Origin: Aulostomus chinensis
Taxonomy: Eukaryota; Chordata; Actinopteri; Syngnathiformes; Aulostomidae
Assembly (NCBI GenBank): GCA_037954235.1
Contig: JBBMOA010000021.1
Span: forward strand, 21,973,125 to 22,037,124
Direction of reading: 5' to 3'
Length of the DNA: 64,000 nt
In this document: positions 22,121 through 34,240 of the stretch, one piece after another
Position numbering within the stretch: position 1 is the first letter of the stretch
How the letters are laid out: every line of letters begins with the position of its first letter
Notes under the pieces: generated by a model
The model's database searches: none
Told to the model about the DNA's origin: nothing
The model's input: only the letters and a program-made list of their open reading frames with translations
Translations under genes and position numbers: made by a program

Positions 22121-25100
22121 CCTCATATGCCCGCCCCTGAACTCAGTGCTGCTCAGATGGCTGCAGCGCAAACCATTTGCTGTCTCCCTCACGGCCACTA
22201 GCAACACTGCTCCCTGCGACAGCATTCATCCTTTGGATTTACTTGTGTATGTTTTACAATAGACTTTATCCTGAACCAGGACATGCAATAATGATGCAAG
22301 GTTAGCTTGTCTGCTCCTGCATTGACAGACGTACAGGAAATTGTTTGCAGATATCACAGAGGGACATGAATGACTTATCAAGCATTTATAGTCTCCTGTC
22401 TACTGCCTGTGCAATATTCAGCTGACGAACTTATTGCTGAATCTGAATATCTGGAAGGTTATTCAAGGAGGACCAGTGTGCTCATCGACGGACAGAAAGG
22501 AAATTGAAAATCATAGAATCCAAAGCTCAACAACTGCCAGCCGAGTTGGAACTTGACCTGAAACAAACTGAGATTAAACCCGGATGCAGTGTTGGACAAC
22601 ATTAGAACCAATCAACAAGCCACAAGCAATTTTCATGAAATTAGTGTTATTTAGGGACAAGGGGAAATTACAAAAACAAAACCACTTAAGACCACACAAG
22701 GTTAGAGGTCACAAGGGAAAAAAACTCATGGCCAGAGCTGAGAAGATGCGTGTGACTTTGTGGGCCTGTCAGCAGGATCCAGCGCTGGGCCCACAAGAGG
22801 CCCGATTATTTATTGATTTATTAATTTGATGGATTTAGTTTTTTCACTGCCAAATGTCATCAAATATACATTAATATAATCAATAATGGTTGGCTTTAGA
22901 GAGCCTGTTGGCTGCGCTCTGTCCCTCTGCTTCAGCCTGTGTCAGTGAGGAGGCTGCTTCCTTCGCAAGGCTGCTTGCGTGCGAGGAGCGATGATGGGAA
23001 AGTGATGGAAAAAAACAAGAGAAGGGCTAATAAGAAGTGTGAATTTACAATCCAGAACAAAACCCCCAGCAATGACAACAGCAACAGCAGCTCTAAGGAG
23101 TTAATGTCATTTTAGAAAAGGAACAATGGGTGTAAATTGGTTGCATTTTGCATGTGTGGGCTCACAACCCATCACCCACCTACTGGCTCATAGATCAAGT
23201 GGGGTTCCATGAGACCAGCCCACCCACGTCGGGGTCTTGTCCCTCCGCCGTCAAGAGTGAATTCATCGCCCCCCCCTCCCCCATACATATTATTCTATTT
23301 TACAGCATTTGTCAACTGCTTCAATGTGTCACACTGAAAAGTAAAGAAACCTGCAAATATTAGCATGAAGACCCTTTAGAGTCTCCAATGTTTGGAGTTG
23401 CCAACCAATTTTGATCACCTGACTCATTTTCTACTTCACTACCCCCACATTTCACTGTTGTGGGTCTTAATGACAGCTCGTGAAATGACTCTAAAGTGTC
23501 TCTGTGTACAATAAAATGCGACAATCATGTTGGGTCATCGTTGTAGTTTGAATGAAACCACAAGAGGGTAAGACGGGTCAGAGTTTTGGACTCATTCTTC
23601 TCTGACAAAGACGGACAGGAGCTGGACTCTGCTTGTCCAAGTTGATTTTTGGCAAATATGTGAAGGTTTGTTTCTGTGCTACACTTGTGAGTGGTGCACT
23701 AAATGAAAACTTTAACCATAAACACTGAATATGAAATTGTTTAACATCAAAAACATGGGAGTGATGACTGCAACATTTGAAACACTCATTATTTTGAGTC
23801 ATTAAACCTGCATCAAGGATGCGGATCTGAGGGCTGAAATCCTGAGAACCTCACATTAGCAAACCAACTTCTGAGCTTTAACCATGTAAAGCTCTTTGCT
23901 TGGATGATGAAGAGGATGGAGTTGAAGAAGCAGCAGTATGTGTATTCAAAGTGAAGTTGTCATTATTTTTGAGAAGTTTCCCTGACAAGTTGCACATAGG
24001 TATATTTGTAGGCAGGCAAACGTGAGCTCATTAAAGCCTACTCAGATCTGGTCAGGCTGATTCAACTGATGGCTCCAAGACAGATTTGACTAAAAGGAGT
24101 TGAGGAATTGCTTCTCCACAAGGAAGATTATTCTGAAATGTTTCCAGGTTTTTGGAAACGTAACAATTCAAATTCTCGCAGCTTCGGTTGGTTATGTTTT
24201 CTTCCTCGACCTCTACATGAGGTTTAGTGTTTTTTAGAAGAATAGAAGAACTGAAAATAGCTGTTCCTGTCATGCTAGTATCAGCATAACCATCCCCATC
24301 CAGGTGGTGCACCACCCAGGACTGGCTCACTCTGTCCAGGCAGACAGCCTCTGAGGCTCTGCACACACCTGACATGCTCACATTGTTCCCTGTGTTGCAG
24401 GAAACACCAGCCACCCAAACAGAGCCTGGGCTTTTTCATCCTCGTGATGGAATACTTTGTGACGCTTCAAAGGGAAACATACAGGCAGCACAACACAAAA
24501 CTTAAAATGCAACTTAGTTGGAAAAAAAAATCTTATGTTCAGAAGAAACTTCAAAAGGAAGACAAATCAGGAGATAGATTTCAAAGGCCAAATTTCATTC
24601 CAGGATCCTAAGAATATTCCCTATATGACCACTTTCCACAGAGAAGCAGACTCGGCCAGAGGAAACGCTGCACAGCCTGCACAGAGCCGCCGAGTGAATT
24701 TTTCAGAAGCGGAACAAAGCAACAGCAGAATCTCAATTGATAGATGTTCTCTTTGCCAAATGATGGAAATACACTTCTGGATTTGTTTAATGATGACATG
24801 AATCAGAAGGTGTCCATTAAAATTTGATAGTAATTCCCATGGATGTCTGATGAATGTGTGACAAATACTAATTTGTATTCAACAAAATTGACATAAAGTA
24901 CATATGACATGAACAACTGATTTGTGGTCAATTGCATGTCCGTCAGCTCTGGTAACTGTCCGAAAAACATTGCAGGAGGAATCTAAGAGGAGCGCAACTC
25001 CAGAGCCGATGACCAGAGGAGGTTCTGGGGGGAGCGCTGCAGGGATGATGGACTTTTCTGGACCAGCTTGGACATTAGTGTCACCTCGGGTTCCTCGACT

Positions 25101-26520
25101 GAGGGGCTTTCAGATTTTTATAATTGATTTTAAGGTCATTGCAGAAAAAAAGAAGCTCACAAAGGTTTGGACGCATGACTTCAACGTGATGACATCAGTG
25201 GTTTGTTTGGTCACTTGTGAACAACTGCCACTGGTATCGACGCTTCAAGATGTAGGAGTGTGGTATTATTAGGGCCTGAGCTTGAAGGTACTTCTGGTTG
25301 ATTATTTATTTGATTCTATAGGACAAAAATGTTTGAATAAAAGAAGTTAGTGTCAACATTATTTCGGGCGTTTAACCGAAACCCATTCAAAAACCCTTCT
25401 GACACTGAGATAGGTTAAGGTGAAAATTGTTGCTACGCTGCTTTGTTGAAATTGTATTATTGTTTGTTCATTATTAAGGATGTAAACACAGGCGTCCATT
25501 CACATACTCCTTGAGCATTAGCCTGTAATTGGACAAGGACTTGTCACTGTGGGTCTTTATATCACAACAATGCTATTGTACTTTTAATTAGTTACTGTGA
25601 TTCTATTGAAAGCGTCTGACCTGTGCAAGGCAACAGAGTACGCCACTGAAGCGGGATGGGCTTTTGTTTATGGGACGAGCCTTGAAACTGATTTTCCCCA
25701 GGCTCTCTTAAAAGATAACCTTCACATCTTGTATCCTTGGCTTAGGGATGATGTAAGAAGCCTCCAACGAATATGCTGTGGTGTACAATGACACCAAAGG
25801 TTTAAATATTGATAGGTTTACAAGTAGTCAATGTAAGACAACTCTGGCTGGCAAGAACTGGGCTCGATGTCAGATACGTTTCAACATAATTACTGACACA
25901 ATTAAAAGTTTCTTTTTCATAGGTGGATAAAATTGCACGAGTCAAACATGGCAGAAAGAATGTACGTCTGCATCGACTCTGACATGCAGCAGAAAAGGAC
26001 AGAAATGGATGCTAGGAAAGCTTCGTTTGCAGTGGTAAGAGTTGTTGAGACACTTGAGCACCAGATTGAGTGCTGCAGCTCATCAGTTCCTCACGTGCTC
26101 CCGGAGGAGGAAGTCCACTCCTGTGAGCTGGGAAACGCGTCAAACAGCGCTCAGTTAGTCTGCTACGTCTGATTCCATCAAGTCTGTTTGAACTGTTTGA
26201 CTGCATACACCTGAAGCTCTTTAAGAACTGGTGCTTGACTTAAATTCATAATATATGACTTGTGAATAAGGAAATGTATATGAGAATTGAGGGAAATAAC
26301 GTCGTTTATCACAGGGCTCCATCAGTGTGACGTCCGGGGTGAGGAGTATGTTGTGCACTGTCGGCTGCTCAGCCTTTATTGACAATGTACCACCAGATAG
26401 ATCTGATCTGTGGCTTTGCATGGGTCTGATTGATGTGGGAGGCCTAGAATCTAGTATCTGCATCTCTGTGGCAGCCGAACACTCAACAGCTGGACTCGAG
26501 CCCAAAGACGAGGGACATTT

Positions 26521-26581
26521 CTCTCCCTCTCTCTCTCTCTCCCTCTCCATCTCTCCCTCCCTCCCTCTCTCTCCCTCCCTC
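26521..26581 (+). repeat. Polypyrimidine (CT/CCCT) tract
   Basis: Imperfect CT and CCCT units over about 60 bases. The acidic/Arg-rich frame on the opposite strand is a repeat product. Confidence 0.9.
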
Positions 26582-28294
26582 TGTAGCTGTATTGATATCA
26601 ATGTCAATTTACTCAAGAACACAAAATACAATGGAATGTTAATTTGAGTGCATCTTCTCTCTTCTTCTTTGTACTTCCATTTGACTACATTTCATTTGAA
26701 ACTACCGTACTGTGCTTTCAACTCCCCTACAGTTGTTTGACAGTTTTCGTTGTTTGATGTGAAGACTTTGGAGAACCATTTAAAATAAAGCACACTGTTA
26801 AAGATTTAAAGTGGTTCAGTCCTTTTTGGCTTGAGGGTCACATTTCAGAAGTCTGAGTTGTTAACTGCTCCACCAGTTTTCACAGGCTTCAACCAGGAGA
26901 CAGCTGAATGAAAATGATTTTATTTATTAACAGACAGAAATAATAGCAGAATTTTTTAGTTCATTTTATTCTTAGTTCATTATTATTAAATCTCACTAAA
27001 TGAATTTCTGATAATCAAAACATTATTTTTGATAGTCAAATTCATTTGATACACGCAAGAGTTGCGTAGCATTTAAAAATGTGATAGCTAATTGGGGTAT
27101 ATGTGGAGAATAGTGAATTAATGTGATGCAACACATACTATAAATTGAACTGTTTGCATCTGCAACTGAGAAATTGAATGACACAGTTACACACATTCAT
27201 TCTAGCCATGAACAGAATTGACAAATGACTGGAATTATATTTTTGAGCGGTGAGAGGAGTAATTCTTATTGACACACCACACAATCCCAAGGTTCGCTGC
27301 TGGGAATGACACCTTAGGGGATGAAGAGGAGGAGGCGATAGAATGAAACTCAAATTCTGTTGGCAGCAGTGCAGAAACACTGAAGTGCTTTTTGCTTAGC
27401 TCACGCTGACCCTGTGAGACTGTGAGAAGCTCCTTAATGTAGAATGCAGTGTTTACATTCATAATATGGCTACACTGGTAGTCTAAGGTGTGTACTTTGA
27501 TTATATGCTCTATGAACAATGTGATGCTGTGGGCTACTATAATCTAGATTATACTGCATTGATCCGGTGTATTTCAAGACTGACTTAAATAATCCTATTT
27601 TTGTACGTTTCAAAGTTGATGGACTTGCCCCTAAGTCTCTGAACATTTACATTTGTCGGTCACTGGCTGTGAAAAAAAGCAATGAACTGAAAAAAGCATA
27701 TGCACATTCGTCATTGTTGGTCGAATCTGAATGAGTTCTCAAAAGAGTGTTTCAGTCAGCTGGAAGAGCTGGAAAAGAAGAGGGGGCACTGTTCGTACAC
27801 AGATGGGTGTTTGTGACGTGTGCAGGAAATCATCCATTCACCCTGAAACAGAAGGCATTATTTAGGATGTTAGGATAATAATGCATAATACAGGAATGTT
27901 TATTGAACAGTGCTGAATTGTAACCTCATTTCATCTTTCATCATTTTAGACAGGTACTTCATCAACAGGACCTTTGCTGCTCCCTTTCTCGTATCATTCA
28001 TTTATTCACGTAGCACCTTTCAAATCATAAGTTGCAAGCTGCGTCAAAAAAGACACACACAAAAAAGCACAAAATAGAGAAAAAAAACCCACCTATTTTT
28101 AGTGTTCCTCTAGTCTAGAAAACATGTCACACGGCTTACGCTCTACTCTTGTTAATTAAACACAAATATAAAACTAATGATTACAGAATCACAAACTCAG
28201 CAGATAAATGATGTGCTTGAGGTGCCGCTGACATTTATAGATTCACCCCTCTTTCTCACTGCTTCTGCAATTGCACTGTCATAATTTATGTGTG

Positions 28295-28311
28295 TATATA
28301 TATATATATAT

Positions 28312-28347
<36 letters not shown>
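28295..28347. repeat. (AT)n microsatellite
   Basis: AT tract of about 53 bases with a single C interruption near 28314. Self-complementary, so able to extrude as a hairpin. Confidence 0.95.
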
Positions 28348-28348
<1 letters not shown>

Positions 28349-31189
28349 TGTATACATGTAAGTCAGTTACTGAGACTCTTAACTGATTAGTTTCCTCACT
28401 GTCATCAAATAGAGTCTGGAGGGAGTTTATTTCCTGCTTTGAACACAAATTGTGCATTTCTGAGGTCAACTAAACCCTTGAACTTGAAGATATTTGACCA
28501 GACTGTCAAACGTTGGTGAGTGTGAAGGTTGCGCGCTCACACTGACCTCCTCCCTCTCCTCCTCAATGTCCGTCTCTTCATCATTGGTGAAGCATGCAGG
28601 GAGGTTTTGTGCTGTGCTGCTCAGAAGATGAAACAGTTAAGAACTTTGCTCTCAGTACTCTTTGACTTACAGATGTTGGCAGTAATTGTTCTGATTGCTA
28701 CTTCATGTGGTCACTGGAGGCAGTTGGTAGTGTATTAGTCTCTTGATTAGCGCTGATTAGCCGTGTTGTTACCTGTAGTACTTAGTTGAACGAGTACTCA
28801 GAAATAAGTAAAATTATGTGTTATATAACTAAACCTGCCTTGCCTGTACTTCTGACGAGCACTACAGCTTTTTCCTTAACTACTTCTCATCCTTCATAAC
28901 AAAGTTTCTGCCCTCTGGACCAACAGAGCAAACCCCTCCTGAGAGGTCATCTGGGTTTCATGTGAAGAAATGGAAAGAGACTCAGGAACTGGGGCTGCTT
29001 TGGTGGTCCAGTTTTAGTTGAATCGCTGTGGAAAGCGATGCTGCAAAGGACAGAAAGGTGATGACACCAAGAGCTTGCAAGCACCAAGATGAGGTTGTGA
29101 GAATGGAACACACTCTTAATTACACAGTCTTACAGGGAGTTTGCCTCACCTTTCTGGTGGCCCAGTAGTGGCAGGAATTTGCTGTCTTGTCTGTGTGAAA
29201 TGGAGGTGTAATATTCCTCTTTTCAAAAAAGTGTGCGCCACTTGTGTAGGCGTAAACATGTGATGTGACGTGCAGCATGAGGTTGCGCGTGAACAGTGAC
29301 GTACAACATATGCGTCAGACATTTTGAGATTTAGCCGAGTGGCTTGCCCCCTAAATGGCTTGGCAAACTTTGTAGTCTTCCTCTGCTGCTGCTGCTGTTG
29401 TGGTCACAGACCTGGTGATGCTTTTTTCACAAGTTTTTACATTTGCCGGTGACGTTTCGTCATCTGACCAAGCTCCTCCGCGACCTTTTTTGTTCAACAA
29501 GCCCTCCTTCACAGTCCCGTGAGGAGGTGATCCGCTGTCCTCTCGCAAGTGATGGTTCGCAGCTCCCTGATCTTAGCGGCTCCCCAAGTGCTCATCCTGC
29601 TGAAGTGAAGATCTGACTGCTGTCATCTGCTGTTTCCTGATTTTAAAACTCCCAACTGTGGGCTGCACAGCAGTTTGTGTCATCATCGACATCTCCGCCC
29701 GCTGCACACAATTTACATGGCAGTATAGGTGGCAATAAGTGTACCCTATGGAGGAGGAATATGGCCGGACCATAATTGACACCCAGTTTGCTGCACTCAG
29801 TCTGAAACCTTGGACCGAGCCACAGAAAGGATGGGCAAATTAGTGGAATGTTGTCCAGTATAAAAGCGTCTAAAGACTCTAAAGATCCCGGGCTCCTGTA
29901 TTCCTGATCCTGTGGCTGACATGTAACACTGCTCCGTAGTCCCTTTTCACAGCAGACATTTGGACTTTTCATCAATGGGGCCAAGGTACTCAGGATTTTC
30001 TTATCTTATGTTGCATCTATATAAACATTTGAAAATCACCTTTTTGTTAAACCCCCTCCCAGATGCCTTTTCACTGTGTGGAACACTCACAAACCCAACG
30101 TGTCACAATAGGGTGAATTTAAACTTTCAACCACATTGAAACAGTTTTTATCAGAAATCAGCGTGTGATGGGTTCAAATGCTTTTTACGATTGCATTTGA
30201 ACAAAAGCTTTCAGCAAATGAATGTATGAATTTAATGTGTGATTTTGTGCACTTTCTCATTCACGTCTGCTGAATGGGACTTGAGTTCTGTATGAGCTCC
30301 TGGTGGAAGTTCATCGTGAGTCAAAGAGTTCAGACGCCCATCAGGCGGCCTAAAGCCAATAAAGACTTCCAAACTCAGCAGCAGCAAGAACATTATTATG
30401 TGGACTTAAACAGTAGATGCTATTCTTTATTCTATTCTTTTCTGTCTCCGCTCTTTGAAACCATTGCACTGAAGATCAGTTGGTCTTTTTTATTCAATTA
30501 TAATTTTAGTTTTCAAAAGAAAACCCAACAGGTCAGTTCTTCCCTGCTGACCTCTACCACATGAGAAAGGAGAAGCCAAGCAGGCTCCTCTTATCCTGGT
30601 GCCTCTTCTATGTCCATGTGTGTCCCCAATACCACTTCTTGATGCTCGGGAGAAATAAAATGCAAGATAAAACAAGGAAACGAAGTGCTGTCACTGAGAG
30701 AAGAGATGAAAATGACTGATAGACTTTAATCGTATGGAAGAACTCCCTTCTCAGCAGCGAAATGCTCAGTAAACAAACCCTTGATGTGAGGACGTGACGG
30801 TATAAAACGCCAGTGAAGCTGTCATCAGAAAGCTCTCCGTCAGCGAGGACGCTCCCATGACTGCAGCGCCGCATCATTAGCCTGTTACTTGTTTGTGGAG
30901 AATCAACTGCTCTGTGACCACAACAGCCTTTTTGGTTTACGGTGTATTCAAACTTAACAACTCAAAGCAAGTTATTACTTTTTTAATCTAATGAAAATCC
31001 TAACAGTGGGGCAAGGTTCATAGCATTTACTCTTTGATTTACTTTTAGATTTTAAACACGGTTGCTCTACCCAGTATAATATCCCTAATAATATCGTAAC
31101 AAGTTCAAACACGTAGACATTTTTTGAAAGCAAATATAGCCAGAAAGTTTCAGAGTCAAGTGATGCAGGCGTTGATGGAGGATCGAGGC

Positions 31190-31190
<1 letters not shown>

Positions 31191-31224
<34 letters not shown>

Positions 31225-31252
31225 TGTGTGTGTGTGTGTGTGGGGGGGGGGG
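31191..31252 (+). repeat. (TG)n followed by G11
   Basis: TG tract with a CGCG interruption at about 31221, ending in eleven G bases. Confidence 0.95.
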
Positions 31253-33399
31253 TTCTGTTCAAAGTTTCAGATTCTCAGAATTTATTTTTTCATGCTCTAT
31301 CTAGAAAATGGTCATACACACCTATAAAAAGATAAACTGATAATGTCTGATAAGTGTGAACTCTCAGTGTGTGAGTGTGCGCTGACTCCTGGCCAAAGCT
31401 GCTGTGTGTCGACCTGGATGTGTCATGTCGGAATGATCTTGATCTGCCTCGCCAGTGTAGCTTATCTGTCCCTGCGTGAGATCAGCAATGACAATGGTGA
31501 AATGTGTCAAGTTTGAGCGAGTAAATGTCATCTCAGTACAGCTGAGACGAAAGGCCACAAATAAAACGAAGCTTCTTTTGCTTTGTAATCTGATTTTTGG
31601 TTTATTTTGTGTTTGATTTTGGGGAACAGACAGACACTCTATATACAAGTACCGAACCTACTGGTGGATCTTCTTGTTCGCCCGTAGGCCAGGTATAGAG
31701 GGACGGTGTATTTAGTATTAACTGATCAGCTGCACAAACTCTCTACCAGCTGTAGTAGCTACTTGAAGAGCCCTCCTTTTCTCTGAGCTGTGGTTGGTGC
31801 GGGAGGAGGCAAACCAAGTCAACCGTGTAGTGATGGAGACCAACCTGGAAACCTGCAAACATTTAGTCCGTTAATGACCAACCTGCCCCTCTGAGGTTCA
31901 ACCAAAACCAACATTTGTTTTGAGATTTTCTGACACGGACCCATGACAAATAAGACCAAACCAGACCCACTGTGACCCAACATGACCCAAATGGTTGGAT
32001 AGGCAAGGCAGAAGCAGTGCAGCAACCTGGACCCACCAGAACTCCAGACAACTGCTGTAGTGCTGCTTTTCTCACATTTGATGTTCAATGATGTATTCAG
32101 TGTTTCTTAATGGTCCCAAACCTCTGAGTAGCCAAATGGACTTTACTTATCAAAGAGTTCTGCCATTCAAATTATTAACAGAATGAAAATGTGGAAAACT
32201 CTGCAAACAAAAACTGTTTTGAAGGAAGTAACTGTCACATCACTGTATGTATTTATCATAAATGAAAGATGATTGACCCTGTAACACATCTACAGAAAAC
32301 TCAGACATAGAATTTGATCATGACTGACACTGACAGTGAGGCAGAGCATTTTTGAGGGATGAGAGTGTGTTTCTAAGTCAAGTATCACCGCCTGGCATGC
32401 CAGAGGATAATGTGAGAAACTTCTGCAGGGTATGAAGTCACACCATTCCTGGCTGGATAGAGATGGGAGACGATGATGAAGCCCAGGGATCCTGCAGCAA
32501 CAAAGCCCCATTTCACCTGGCACCCTTGTCTTTTTCCTGTGGTGAACTCATTCATTTTATGCTTCATCTTTTTCACAAGCACTGTCTGGCCAGCTGGGAG
32601 GAACTTCTGTGTAAAACTGATGTTTATGGATTCATTTGCATTTGTTCGATTCAGGTTACCTTTTTTTATTTTAGGTTAAATAAAAAACAAAACTTTATTG
32701 GTTGATGTTCAAAGGTCCATGTTACGGGACTGTGACACAGAAGCATAAATCAGTGACAAACGAGAGAAACAAGATTTTTTTTTCCACAGCTACAGATAAA
32801 TACCTCCTCCAAGGAGGATATTCTGCATCTATGATCCACAAGACTTATTTTTGATATCATGGTTGCTGTCTCTGACAAATATGAGTGTTTTTGGTGCTTC
32901 AGGAGACCATTTACGATTATTCTGAGTGTCCAATTTGTCAGAGGTCTGAGTGCTTTTTCAGAGTGTAACTACATTTTAGAGACAAAAACAAATATCCACA
33001 TTGAACAAGGCAGAGAAGGAACATCGGAGGAGGCAGATCAATGAATGGAATATGTTAAGAAAGCTTCTACCTGTGCAGGCCTTACGTAACATATCAAAAC
33101 GTGTGTTTGTTATGTGATAACAACACCAAATGTTGTCGTGAAGTTGATTTGGAACAGAAGCACATCAGCTTGTCACACAGAGGAGAGAGAGTCCTGTGGC
33201 GGAGGGTTTTTAAGGTGGAATGCATGCACGTGCAGCCAGGGCGCTGCCTACCCAGCCCTTCATCGTAAAAATGACATTATTAAGTGAATGTGAGGTTCAT
33301 TTTTCCGTGTCAGATACCTAATGATGTGTTTGAATGCCACAGCATCCAGTGCTTTATACATATAAATGACTCAACATGTTTGAGTTCTCGCGTAGGCTG

Positions 33400-33503
33400 C
33401 AGGGGTCACTGTGGAGTTTGCATGTTCTGCTCATGTGTGCGTGGGTTTCCTGCCAGTGCTCGGGTTTCTTCGAGCACCACATATGTGTGTGTGTGTTTGT
33501 GTG

Positions 33504-33552
<49 letters not shown>

Positions 33553-33655
33553 TTGTGTGTGTATGTTAATAGTCCTGGGTGGGTTAACGGCAGAGGAGAC
33601 ATTTCTTTTATCTGTGTACAATGAAAATAAAGACTTCTACTTCTTCTGCTGCTTC
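33400..33655 (+). mobile_element. SINE copy interrupted by an expanded GT tract
   Basis: CACTGTGGAGTTTGCATGTT and GTGTGCGTGGGTTTCC match the body of the family A SINE. After an imperfect GT/GTTT tract (33484-33564) the sequence resumes with GTGTACAATGAAAATAAAG followed by CTTCT repeats. This ATGACAATAAAG-type ending is seen at the 3' end of some teleost SINEs. The internal microsatellite probably grew from a CA/GT-rich stretch of the element. The tRNA head is missing. Confidence 0.6.
33484..33564 (+). repeat. (GT)n microsatellite with TTT interruptions
   Basis: GT tract broken regularly by GTTT units and one TA change, lying inside a SINE copy. Confidence 0.95.
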
Positions 33656-34211
33656 CTCGTCACAGAGCTGCTTGCACTGCAAAGGTAGAACAACCAGAAT
33701 GTTGTGGGCTTCTTTCCTATCAAGGTCACTCCCAGGCTGCTGTATTACCACTAATACATACAGACGCTACTTCATTTACAACATCAAAAAATGTGCCAGG
33801 CTGTTTTGATTGTGGAGCCGATCTGACGGTTGCTTTCATCAGTCATACAAAAAATACAGAAGAACAATGTGTAGTTCAAACAACAGCCCATCTGATGGAT
33901 AACACGTTCGCACCATCCGGCAGACTTTAGTGAGGAATGCTGGGTGAAAGACTCATGGAGGGAAGTTCAACATTTTTCATTTGCTACTCACATTGCGATG
34001 AAAGAAAGCTGGTTGATAATCAGTTTTCCTTGAACACACACATTTCTGTGATAACACAGGAGTTTCCAGCTGGGTGACTTTTATGAACGATGCACAACAT
34101 TGCTCTGGATTTTATTATATGGATATTTTTCCAAATATGCTGGGTGTACTTTACTGTAGCTTATTCTCAGGTTATACCTTCAATGGCAAATGAACATTAC
34201 ATGAAAAGAAT

Positions 34212-34240
34212 CCCCCCCCCCCCCCCTCACACACACACCC
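34212..34240 (+). repeat. C15 plus (CA)n compound repeat
   Basis: Fifteen C bases, one T, then a short CA tract. Confidence 0.9.

Larger units (their letters stand above)
22129..33399. other. Long region without recognisable gene or transposon
   Basis: Eleven kilobases in which I recognise only simple repeats: a CT-rich tract (26521-26581), (AT)n (28295-28347) and (GT)nG11 (31191-31252). The longest frames (for example 24922-25272 and 26221-26631) lack family motifs and splice context. It may be intron, or intergenic DNA with conserved non-coding elements, which cannot be judged from one sequence. Confidence 0.4.
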
